From: Bacteroidota bacterium
Lineage (GTDB): Bacteria > Bacteroidota > Bacteroidia > Bacteroidales > Dysgonomonadaceae
DNA length: 33,653 nucleotides
NCBI GenBank assembly: GCA_023622765.1
Contig: JAMNYO010000114.1
Span: forward strand, 1 to 33,653
Direction of reading: 5' to 3'
Under the pieces are notes generated by a model that was not told the origin of the DNA, did no database searches, and worked only from the letters and a program-made list of their open reading frames with translations. Below are positions 1 to 7,769 of the stretch, piece after piece. A program made the translations under genes and the position numbers. Position 1 is the first letter of the stretch; each line of letters opens with the position of its first letter.

Positions 1-483
1 TACAGTTGTATCTCAACGAGTTTATTTACAAATTAAACAGACGGTATTTTGGAGACAAACTCTTTGACAGACTAGTAATTGCGAATATAACAGGTGCATA
101 AACGGATAATCAGATTAAAATTTATTCTTATTTTAGGTTATATACATTCATGTCCATTTATGTAAAAAATTCCTGCTGACCTTGTTTATGTCTTGTCAGT
201 CACCATTTGCAAAACCATATTTGACCCTCAAAGAGGCTGAATTTGATAAGTAACTTGCTACATACTCATAATAAGGAGCTAAATAGAACACGAATGGGAA
301 ATACACAAATGCTAAACTAAAGAAGATATTGGCCAAAATAAACGCTATACCGAGAGAGAAACTTGATTTTTCAACTTCCTAAAACGGTGTTGTTCAAACA
401 TTTCTACTTATTTGTACTTGCCAGTTGAACCTACGCTTCCCTAATAAAATGTCTATGGTAAAAAGTTAAAAAATCCTCCCACT
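1..483. other. AT-rich upstream region without a clear gene
   Basis: This stretch precedes the tetQ promoter and holds no convincing intact coding region on either strand. It is visibly more AT-rich than the mob and tra genes further on. The only coding-like trace is a hydrophobic reading frame on the minus strand (196-401), listed separately. I see no tRNA, insertion sequence end or array here. Confidence 0.5.
196..401 (-). pseudogene. possible frameshifted remnant of a small membrane protein
   Basis: On the minus strand an ATG at 401-399 opens a short basic start (MFEQHRFRKL). That frame stops after 18 codons. A second frame, open from 378 to a TGA at 198-196, then encodes about 60 residues with a long hydrophobic stretch (for example IAFILANIFFSLAFVYFPF) but has no methionine of its own. 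Together they could be one roughly 68-residue membrane protein with a frameshift near 360-375. I do not recognise the family, and AT-rich DNA can yield hydrophobic frames by chance, so this is tentative. Confidence 0.22.
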
Positions 484-514
484 TTTGTTAGATATATTTT
501 TTTGTGTAATTTTG
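484..514 (+). promoter_or_regulatory. tetQ-rteA-rteB promoter, Bacteroides type
   Basis: TTTG at 484-487 (-33 box) and TAATTTTG at 507-514 (-7 box, a full match to TAnnTTTG) are separated by 19 bases, the usual Bacteroides spacing. Transcription should start near 518-521. This leaves a leader of about 130 bases before the conserved tetQ start at 649, in agreement with what I recall of the CTnDOT tetQ leader. Confidence 0.75.
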
Positions 515-520
515 TAATCG

Positions 521-648
521 TTATGCGGCAGTAATAATATACATATTAATACGAGTTAGTAATCCTGTAGTTCTCATATGCTACGAGGAGGTATTAAAAG
601 GTGCGTTTCGACAATGCATCTACTGTAGTATATTATTGCTTAATCCAA
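521..648 (+). promoter_or_regulatory. tetQ translational control leader
   Basis: A three-codon frame, ATG CGG CAG TAA, lies at 523-534. Further on, 563-570 (TCCTGTAG) pairs with 581-589 (CTACGAGGA, one bulged G) to form an 8-bp hairpin with a 10-base loop. This hairpin masks most of the GAGGAGG ribosome binding sequence at 585-591. A second short frame of 16 codons (578-628) starts in the loop and overlaps the GTG at 601. In CTnDOT, tetracycline control of this operon is translational, and the features seen here fit that model. The exact role of each short frame is inferred. Confidence 0.65.
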
Positions 649-2574
649 ATGAATATTATAAATTTAGGAATTCTTGCTCACATTGATGCAGGAAAAACTT
701 CCGTAACCGAGAATCTGCTGTTTGCCAGTGGAGCAACGGAAAAGTGCGGCCGTGTGGATAATGGTGACACCATAACGGACTCTATGGATATAGAGAAACG
801 TAGAGGAATTACTGTCCGGGCTTCTACGACATCTATTATCTGGAATGGAGTGAAATGCAATATCATTGACACTCCGGGACACATGGATTTTATTGCGGAA
901 GTGGAGCGGACATTCAAAATGCTTGATGGAGCAGTCCTCATCTTATCCGCAAAGGAAGGCATACAAGCGCAGACAAAGTTGCTGTTCAGTACTTTACAAA
1001 AGCTGCAAATCCCGACAATTATATTTATCAATAAGATTGACCGTGCCGGTGTGAATTTGGAGCGTTTGTATATGGATATAAAAACAAATCTGTCGCAAGA
1101 TGTCCTGTTTATGCAAACTGTTGTCGATGGATCGGTTTATCCGGTTTGCTCCCAAACATATATAAAGGAAGAATACAAAGAATTTGTATGCAACCATGAC
1201 GACGATATATTAGAACGATATTTGGCGGATAGCGAAATTTCACCGGCTGATTATTGGAATACGATAATCGCTCTTGTGGCAAAAGCCAAAGTCTATCCGG
1301 TGCTACATGGATCAGCAATGTTCAATATCGGTATCAATGAGTTGTTGGACGCCATTTCTTCTTTTATACTTCCTCCGGCATCAGTCTCAAACAGACTTTC
1401 AGCTTATCTCTATAAGATAGAGCATGACCCCAAAGGGCATAAAAGAAGTTTTCTTAAAATAATTGACGGAAGTCTGAGACTTCGAGACGTTGTAAGAATC
1501 AACGATTCGGAAAAATTCATCAAGATTAAAAATCTAAAGACTATTTATCAGGGCAGAGAGATAAATGTTGATGAAGTGGGTGCCAATGATATCGCGATTG
1601 TAGAAGATATAGAAGATTTTCGAATCGGAGATTATTTAGGTGCTAAACCTTGTTTGATTCAAGGATTATCTCATCAGCATCCCGCTCTCAAATCCTCCGT
1701 CCGGCCAAATAAGCCCGAAGAGAGAAGCAAGGTGATATCCGCTCTGAATACATTGTGGATTGAAGACCCGTCTTTGTCCTTTTCCATAAACTCATATAGT
1801 GATGAATTGGAAATCTCGTTATATGGTTTGACCCAAAAGGAAATCATACAGACATTGCTGGAAGAACGATTTTCCGTAAAGGTCCATTTTGATGAGATCA
1901 AGACTATCTACAAAGAACGACCTATAAAAAAGGTCAATAAGATTATTCAGATCGAAGTACCACCCAACCCTTACTGGGCCACAATAGGGCTGACTCTTGA
2001 ACCCTTACCGTTAGGGGCAGGGTTGCAAATCGAAAGTGACATCTCCTATGGTTATCTGAACCATTCTTTTCAAAATGCCGTTTTTGAAGGGATTCGTATG
2101 TCTTGCCAATCTGGTTTACATGGATGGGAAGTGACAGATCTGAAAGTAACTTTTACTCAAGCCGAGTATTATAGCCCGGTAAGTACACCTGCTGATTTCA
2201 GACAGCTGACCCCTTATGTCTTCAGGCTGGCTTTGCAACAGTCAGGTGTGGACATTCTCGAACCGATGCTCTGTTTTGAGTTGCAGATACCCCAAGTAGC
2301 GAGTTCCAAAGCTATTACAGATTTGCAAAAACTGATGTCTGAGATTGAAGACATCAGTTGTAATAATGAGTGGTGTCATATTAAAGGGAAAGTTCCATTA
2401 AATACAAGTAAAGACTATGCCTCAGAAGTAAGTTCGTACACTAAGGGCTTAGGCATTTTTATGGTTAAGCCATGTGGGTATCAAATAACAAAAGACGGTT
2501 ATTCTGATAATATCCGCATGAACGAAAAAGATAAACTTTTATTCATGTTCCAAAAATCAATGTCATTAAAATAA
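649..2574 (+). CDS. tetQ: tetracycline resistance ribosomal protection protein Tet(Q)
   Basis: This is a cytoplasmic EF-G-like GTPase that binds the ribosome and releases tetracycline from the 30S A site. From ATG 649 it is 641 residues, the standard length. The G1 loop AHIDAGKT is at residues 10-17, followed by [13 protein letters not shown] and NKIDRAG, and then the EF-G-like C-terminal domains. An in-frame GTG at 601 with a better Shine-Dalgarno would add 16 residues (657 total). I prefer 649 because related Tet proteins begin at the same point relative to the G1 motif. The stop overlaps the rteA start by one base (TAATG), indicating one operon. It looks intact. Confidence 0.97.
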
Positions 2575-3212
2575 TGGAGCGGTCAGGAAATTTCTATAAG
2601 GCAATACGGTTGGGATATATACTTATCTCCATTCTTATCGGATGTATGGCATATAATAGCCTCTATGAATGGCAGGAGATAGAAGCATTAGAACTTGGCA
2701 ATAAAAAAATAGACGAGCTCCGAAAAGAAATAAACAATATCAATATTCAAATGATAAAATTTTCTTTATTGGGTGAAACAATACTGGAATGGAACGATAA
2801 AGATATCGAGCATTACCATGCACGGCGTATGGCAATGGACAGTATGCTCTGCCGTTTCAAGGCCACCTATCCAGCAGAGCGCATCGATAGTGTGCGCAGT
2901 CTTTTAGAGGATAAGGAACGACAGATGTTCCAGATAGTCCGGTTAATGGATGAACAACAATCTATTAACAAGAAGATAGCCAATCAAATTCCGGTTATTG
3001 TACAGAAAAGTGTGCAGGAACAGTCCAAAAAGCCAAAACGAAAAGGTTTCTTAGGCATATTCGGCAAAAAAAAGGAAGTAACTCCAGCAGTATCAACCAC
3101 TATCCTTCATTCGGTCAATAGAAACGTAATCAGCGAACAGAAAGTGCAGGATCGCCAATTGTCGGAACAAGCCGACAGCCTTGCGCGAAGCCGAAATAAC
3201 TGCCATGCGTGA
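2574..3212 (+). pseudogene. rteA: RteA N-terminal fragment (sensor region), frame lost near 3170-3212
   Basis: These 212 codons encode the N-terminal part of RteA, the membrane sensor kinase of the tetracycline-induced regulatory pair. A hydrophobic segment at about residues 11-27 anchors it, followed by a charged, probably coiled-coil sensor region. The frame ends with an unrelated tail (after ADSLA) at a TGA, 3210-3212. The rest of RteA continues in another frame (3205-4812). From memory, intact RteA has several tens of residues between these two parts, so a deletion whose length is not a multiple of three is the simplest explanation. A run of eight A (3066-3073) lies upstream, but the reading frame stays sensible beyond it. 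Confidence 0.7.
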
Positions 3213-4812
3213 GCAATCCTTTATGCAGATAGGAGGCATGACTGGTTTCGTCCTTCTGCTTTTAGTCATTTCATACATCATCATACATCGTAATGCCAAC
3301 CGTATCAAACGGTACAAACGGGAAACGACAGACTTAATCGGACAACTGAAACAGTCTGTGGAACAAAACGAAGCACTGATTACATCCCGTAAGAAAGCCG
3401 TGCATACCATCACCCATGAACTGCGCACTCCACTGACGGCAATAACGGGCTATGCTGCACTGATAGACAAAGAAAACGACACGGATAAAGCCGGTATGTA
3501 TATACAAAATATCCGACAATCATCCGAACGTATGCGAGGGATGCTCAATACGCTGCTGGACTTCTTCCGTCTGGACAACGGCAAGGAACAAGCCAATATA
3601 TCCCCATGCAAGATTTCCGCGATTTCGCACATTCTTGAAACGGAATTTATGCCCATTGCCATAAGCAAGGGATTATCCCTTATCGTAACAAGTCATGTGG
3701 AAGCGATTATCCAGACTGATAAGGAGCGTGTCTTGCAAATCTGCAATAATCTTCTGTCAAATGCTGTCAAGTTTACGGATACCGGCAGCGTATCATTGAC
3801 CATAGATTATGATGACAGTATGCTGAAACTTGTCGTCGAAGATACAGGTACAGGCATGACAGAAGATGAACAGCAAAAGGTGTTCAGTGCGTTTGAACGT
3901 CTTTCAAATGCTGTTACAAAAGACGGCTTCGGGTTGGGATTGTCAATCGTGCAGCGTATCGTGGCTATGCTCGGCGGTACAATCCAACTGGAAAGTGAGA
4001 AAGGAAGAGGCAGCCGTTTCATTGTGAATATTCCCGCACAGCAGGCAACTGAGCAGCTGGAGGAACGAACAAGTCAAATACAGAACCATCGTAATCACAC
4101 ATTCTATAATGTAGTAGCCATCGACAATGACGAAGTGCTTCTCCAGATGTTGAAAGAGATGTATAACCGAGAGGGAATACACTGCGATACTTGTACCGAT
4201 GTGGCAAAACTGATGGAACTGATACGTAAAAAGGAATACAGCCTGCTTCTGACCGATTTGAATATGCCGGAAATAAACGGGTTTGAACTGCTGGAACTGC
4301 TGCGCACTTCTAATGTGGGTAACTCTAAGACTATCCCAATTGTCGTAACAACTGCTTCGGGCAGTTGCAGCAGGGAAGAACTTATAGGACGTGGATTTAC
4401 CGGGTGCCTGTTCAAACCGTTCTCCATATCCGAACTGGTGGAGATTACCGACAACTGTGCGGCAAAAGGAACACAAAGCGAAAAGCCGGACTTTTCTACC
4501 CTGCTGTCCTATGGCAATGAAGCCGTCATGCTGGAGAAACTCATAGATGAAACCGAGAAGGGAATGCAGGCGGTCAGGGAAGCGGAACAAAATAAAGACT
4601 TTCAAAAGTTGGACGCCCTTATACACCATCTACGCAGTTCATGGCAGATACTCCATGCAGATCAAGCGTTGAGAGAACTTTACATGCTGCTTCATGCCGG
4701 GAGTACACCCGATTGGGAAGCGATACACCATGCCGTAGAAGGCGTACTCAATACAGGCATTGCGATTATCCAACGGGCAAAAGAAGAAAGGAGAAAATAC
4801 GAAAATGGATAA
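3205..4812 (+). CDS. rteA: RteA C-terminal part: hybrid histidine kinase with receiver and HPt domains
   Basis: This frame holds the signalling half of RteA. It has a membrane helix near its start, then the HisKA box ITHELRTP (His79 counted from the TTG at 3181), ATPase boxes (NNLLSNAVKF, EDTGTGM, GFGLGLS), a receiver domain with acceptor Asp359 and Lys412, and a C-terminal HPt domain with a likely His482. The frame is open from TTG 3181. ATG 3205 overlaps the end of the N-terminal fragment by 8 bases, so translation could restart there. The kinase core looks intact but is uncoupled from the first membrane helix and sensor region. It overlaps rteB by 8 bases. Confidence 0.75.
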   Translation: MREQSFMQIGGMTGFVLLLLVISYIIIHRNANRIKRYKRETTDLIGQLKQSVEQNEALITSRKKAVHTITHELRTPLTAITGYAALIDKENDTDKAGMYIQNIRQSSERMRGMLNTLLDFFRLDNGKEQANISPCKISAISHILETEFMPIAISKGLSLIVTSHVEAIIQTDKERVLQICNNLLSNAVKFTDTGSVSLTIDYDDSMLKLVVEDTGTGMTEDEQQKVFSAFERLSNAVTKDGFGLGLSIVQRIVAMLGGTIQLESEKGRGSRFIVNIPAQQATEQLEERTSQIQNHRNHTFYNVVAIDNDEVLLQMLKEMYNREGIHCDTCTDVAKLMELIRKKEYSLLLTDLNMPEINGFELLELLRTSNVGNSKTIPIVVTTASGSCSREELIGRGFTGCLFKPFSISELVEITDNCAAKGTQSEKPDFSTLLSYGNEAVMLEKLIDETEKGMQAVREAEQNKDFQKLDALIHHLRSSWQILHADQALRELYMLLHAGSTPDWEAIHHAVEGVLNTGIAIIQRAKEERRKYENG

Positions 4813-6127
4813 GACAAAAATCATCGTGGTGGAAGACAACATAGTGTATTGCCAGTTTGTCTGCAACCTGCTGGCGCGGGAAGGATTCCGCACCGAACAG
4901 GCATTCTGCCTATCGACAGCAAAGAAACTGCTGCAACAAGCAACAGAAAACGACATCATAGTTTCAGACTTGCGTCTGCCCGAAGGAGATGGTATCGACC
5001 TGTTGCGTTGGATGCGCAAGGAAGGGATGATGCAACCGTTTATCATCATGACCGACTACGCCGAAGTGCATACGGCGGTTGAAAGCATGAAACTCGGCTC
5101 GCTGGACTACATACCCAAACAACTTGTGGAGGACAAACTCGTGCCATTGCTCCGCAACATTCTGAAAGAACGAAATCTCGGGCGAAGCCGTATGCCTGTG
5201 TTTCCCCGTGACGGTTCGGCGTTTCAAGCCATCATGAAACGGATAAGGCTGGTTGCTCCTACGGATATGAGTGTACTGATATTCGGAGAAAACGGCACAG
5301 GCAAGGAGCATATCGCCCATCATCTGCATGATAAGAGCAAGCGGGCAGGAAAGCCGTTCGTGCCGGTGGATTGTGGTTCTATCTCTGCCGAACTTGCTCC
5401 GTCTGCATTCTTCGGACACGTAAAAGGCGCATTTACGGGGGCGGACAGCACCAAGAATGGATATTTCCATGAAGCGGAAGGAGGCACGTTGTTTTTGGAC
5501 GAGGTTGGCAACCTCGCCCCCGAAACCCAGCAGATGCTACTCCGTGCCATGCAGGAACGGAGATACCGCCCGATAGGAGATAAGACGGACAAGAGTTTCA
5601 ACGTCCGCATCATTGCCGCCACCAACGAAGATTTGGAGCAGGCGGTCAATGAAAAGCGATTCCGACAGGACTTGTTGTATCGTCTGCACGACTTTGAGAT
5701 AACCGTCCCGCCTTTGCGTGATTGTCAGGAGGACATCATGCCGTTGGCGGAGTTCTTCCGTGAGATTGCCAACAATGAGTTGGAATGTAGCGTAACAGGA
5801 TTCGATGCGGAAGCCCGTAAGACATTGCTGACCCATCCGTGGCCGGGAAATGTCCGTGAGCTTCGGCAAAAGATTATGGGCGCGGTGTTGCAGGCGCAGA
5901 TGGGAACTGTCTCGAAAGAGCATCTGGAACTTGCCATAACGAAACCGACATCGCCTGTAAGCTTTGCCCTTCGTAATGATGCGGAAGAGAAAGAGCGTAT
6001 CTTACGAGCATTGAAGCAGGCAAACGGAAACCGCAAGGTTGCCGCCGAATTGCTCGGAATAGGACGTACAACGCTGTATAGCAAGTTGGAAGAGTATGGA
6101 TTAAAGTATAAATTTCAGCAACCATAG
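4805..6127 (+). CDS. rteB: RteB, NtrC-family response regulator
   Basis: This is the partner regulator of RteA, 440 residues from ATG 4805. It has a receiver domain with acceptor Asp55, then an AAA+ domain with Walker A GENGTGKE (161-168), the sigma-54 contact loop GAFTGA (208-213), a Walker B region (GGTLFLDEVG), and a Fis-type helix-turn-helix at the C terminus (NRKVAAELLGIGRTTLYSKL). In CTnDOT, RteB activates rteC. The complete GAFTGA loop means it should work with sigma-54 RNA polymerase. All key residues are present. The upstream in-frame ATG at 4760 lies inside rteA and is unlikely to be the start. Confidence 0.93.
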   Translation: MDKTKIIVVEDNIVYCQFVCNLLAREGFRTEQAFCLSTAKKLLQQATENDIIVSDLRLPEGDGIDLLRWMRKEGMMQPFIIMTDYAEVHTAVESMKLGSLDYIPKQLVEDKLVPLLRNILKERNLGRSRMPVFPRDGSAFQAIMKRIRLVAPTDMSVLIFGENGTGKEHIAHHLHDKSKRAGKPFVPVDCGSISAELAPSAFFGHVKGAFTGADSTKNGYFHEAEGGTLFLDEVGNLAPETQQMLLRAMQERRYRPIGDKTDKSFNVRIIAATNEDLEQAVNEKRFRQDLLYRLHDFEITVPPLRDCQEDIMPLAEFFREIANNELECSVTGFDAEARKTLLTHPWPGNVRELRQKIMGAVLQAQMGTVSKEHLELAITKPTSPVSFALRNDAEEKERILRALKQANGNRKVAAELLGIGRTTLYSKLEEYGLKYKFQQP

Positions 6128-6149
6128 CCGATAATTCACTGAAAATGGC

Positions 6150-6157
6150 TATCTTTG
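6150..6157 (+). promoter_or_regulatory. -7 box upstream of the structured RNA
   Basis: TATCTTTG is a perfect TAnnTTTG box 23 bases after the rteB stop. No good -33 TTTG is seen at the usual distance (about 6126-6130 reads AGCCG), so it may be weak or need an activator. Transcription would start near 6164-6167 and run into the structured RNA. Confidence 0.5.
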
Positions 6158-6164
6158 CATAACA

Positions 6165-6380
6165 TTTGAGGACAAACGGCGACAGGAGAGCCTTTCGCCG
6201 CCGAGATATATAACATAAGACCGCAAGGCGTTTCGAGCGAAAATCTGGTAAATTGACACTACGGAGACGATTGCGTGATGCTTATGCTATGCCTACGCAT
6301 AGCGTGCATTCACGTACTCTCCGTAAAGGCTTTACCAGAGCCGTCGCTTGAAAGTAGTGTGGATTGCACGCTACTTTTTT
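6165..6380 (+). ncRNA. candidate structured non-coding RNA or attenuator, about 215 nt
   Basis: Several strong helices are visible. Hairpin 1: 6177-6182 with 6195-6200, plus an inner AGG/CCT pair and an AGAG tetraloop. Hairpin 2: 6231-6234 with 6239-6242. A long compound stem: 6244-6252 with 6331-6339 (9 bp, perfect), 6260-6267 with 6318-6325 (8 bp, perfect), 6274-6278 with 6310-6314, 6279-6281 with 6306-6308, and an apical hairpin CTATGC/GCATAG at 6287-6302. It ends at an intrinsic terminator (6351-6380), 28 bases before the RibD/DHFR-like gene. This layout suits either a stand-alone small RNA or a leader that controls the next gene by attenuation. It is not an FMN riboswitch by sequence. 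I do not recognise the RNA family. Confidence 0.6.
6351..6380 (+). terminator. intrinsic terminator of the structured RNA
   Basis: AAAGTAGTGTG (6351-6361) pairs with CACGCTACTTT (6367-6377) around the loop GATTG. This is an 11-bp stem with a single G-U pair, ending in six T (6375-6380). It is the clearest terminator in the first 7 kb and sits directly upstream of the next gene. Confidence 0.8.
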
Positions 6381-6408
6381 GCTCCTTGCCCAACGAAAGG
6401 AAAAGACT

Positions 6409-6831
6409 ATGGGTAAAGTTCAGATTCTCGCCGTCCTCACGATGGACGGATGTCATGCTTCAGAATTATGTGGCAAGTCCGGCAAGGATATTTGTCTTGA
6501 CCGTTGTGGCATCAACGAAATAAGAGAAAAGGCACTTTACCATATCACCCCCGACTACTCCATCTCCATGCTGGACGAATGGCGGAAGGACTGCACTGAA
6601 ATCTGCTATCTTGCGGAAACGACTCCTGACAATGCGGACTACATAAACGGACTGCTGCGTATGCGTGTGGTGGATGAGTTTATCCTTTATACAGTTCCTT
6701 TCATATCCGGGACAGGGCGGCATTTCTTCAAGTCGGCACTTCCCGAAACACGCTGGACACTTACCTCGCAAAAGAGCTATCCTAACGGGGTATCCCGTAA
6801 CATTTACACACTTACGGAAGTCATGAGGTAG
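6409..6831 (+). CDS. short RibD/dihydrofolate reductase-like protein
   Basis: This encodes 140 residues from ATG 6409, just after GAAAGGAAAAG. The start (ILAVLTMDG) and the C-terminal pattern (VDEFILYTVPFISGTGRHFF, then a final beta strand) resemble the RibD C-terminal/DHFR-like family, which binds NADPH and reduces pyrimidine or pterin substrates. It is shorter than usual family members (about 170-200), apparently lacking part of the middle, so catalytic activity is uncertain. Genes of this type occur near rteC in related elements. The upstream terminator suggests control by the structured RNA. Family assignment is from pattern only. Confidence 0.65.
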   Translation: MGKVQILAVLTMDGCHASELCGKSGKDICLDRCGINEIREKALYHITPDYSISMLDEWRKDCTEICYLAETTPDNADYINGLLRMRVVDEFILYTVPFISGTGRHFFKSALPETRWTLTSQKSYPNGVSRNIYTLTEVMR

Positions 6832-6850
6832 CAAAACTGTTCTGTCTGCA

Positions 6851-7010
6851 AACATTTTAGGTTCCGCTTAATGAAACAATGTTCTGAAAAAGAACATTTT
6901 AAGATAGCCTTAATTCATGCCGGATAAAAAATATTAAATTTTATCACTCTGAAAATCAGCACATTCAGAAATCTGTGTCGGATTTTCTGCTTTTTGGTCG
7001 CGCTTTTTGC
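6851..7010 (+). promoter_or_regulatory. candidate rteC control region
   Basis: Between the DHFR-like gene and rteC lie a perfect 8-bp inverted repeat (AATGTTCT at 6878-6885, AGAACATT at 6891-6898) and a direct repeat AACATTTTA (6851-6859 and 6893-6901). Further down, 6995-7010 (TGGTCGCGCTTTTTGC) resembles a sigma-54 -24/-12 element, but the GG-to-GC gap is 11 bases instead of the required 10. The inverted repeat lies about 100 bases upstream of it, a typical distance for binding by an NtrC-type activator such as RteB. It could equally be a terminator for the DHFR-like gene, since TTT follows the stem. Confidence 0.35.
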
Positions 7011-7070
7011 CAATACTATTCATGTGCGCATACCAAAAACAGAGTGTAAAATTTCAAAAAATGACAGGAC

Positions 7071-7688
7071 ATGAATTATTTTCTACTGGCGGAAACCGAG
7101 TTTTTCCGTCTGATAAATGAAGCCGGTGCCTGCAACATAGAAACGGCATACACGGCTTTCGCCACCCAAGTGATCGAGCTGTGCAACGGCAACGCGGATA
7201 TAAACCGTACCATCATCGCATTGGCTTACATAGAAATCGAGTTGTAGCACCATCCCGTGCGCAACCTTTCTGAAGAAAGAACGGAGATTGCTACTTATAT
7301 CAGCAAGGCTCTCTCATTCGTGAGGAGAATGCAGAAGTTCCTTGCCGCTCCCCAAGTGCCACCACTAATCCCTATCCACACATCCTCAACGAACACAACA
7401 GAAAGCTCTGCCTCACCACTGCAATGGACGGGCAACGCCATCGACCTCGTGGAACTGATCTACGGCATCAACGAGATGGGCTGTATCAACAACGGTGAAA
7501 TGCCACTCAAGCAGCTTGCCCCGCTGCTTTACAAGATATTCGGTGTCGAAGCAAAGGACTGTTACCGCTTCTATATTGACATCAAACGCCGAAAGAATGA
7601 GAGCCGCACCTATTTTCTTGATAGGATGCAGGAGAAACTGAATAAGAAGATGCTACGTGATGAGGAACTGGAGCGCATGAGAAAATAA
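7071..7688 (+). pseudogene. rteC: RteC excision regulator, interrupted by an in-frame amber codon
   Basis: Reading from ATG 7071 (NYFLLAETEFFRLINEAG) gives the RteC sequence, but codon 59 is TAG (7245-7247). The same frame continues to a TAA at 7686-7688, for 205 codons in total. From memory the residue at this place is Gln (CAG), so a single C-to-T change explains it. The part after the stop (from GTG 7257, 143 codons) is still well preserved, so the change is probably recent. In CTnDOT, RteC is the DNA-binding activator of the excision operon. Truncation would block tetracycline-induced excision unless the amber is suppressed or a restart product works. Confidence 0.8.
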
Positions 7689-7710
7689 ACACATAAATTC
7701 TCAAAAGCAA

Positions 7711-7744
7711 CGGGCGGAACAGGTGTCAAAACTTGCTCCGCCCG
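7711..7744. terminator. hairpin between convergent rteC and mobC
   Basis: CGGGCGGA (7711-7718) pairs perfectly with TCCGCCCG (7737-7744). It lies in the 81-base gap where rteC (+) and mobC (-) run towards each other, so it may end both transcripts. T tracts on either side are weak. Confidence 0.5.
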
Positions 7745-7769
7745 GTTCCTTTGTCATCCGTCTGCCCGG

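Noticed and set aside
601-648. GTG 601 as the tetQ start
   Set aside because: It has a good Shine-Dalgarno, but related ribosomal protection proteins start at the position of ATG 649; kept only as an alternative.
6165-6380. FMN or known folate-type riboswitch
   Set aside because: The conserved core sequences of the FMN riboswitch are absent, and I cannot match the fold to a known folate-type riboswitch by eye.
7071-7688. Genome-wide TAG reassignment
   Set aside because: Several intact genes here end in TAG at the expected family length, so TAG is a normal stop in this DNA.
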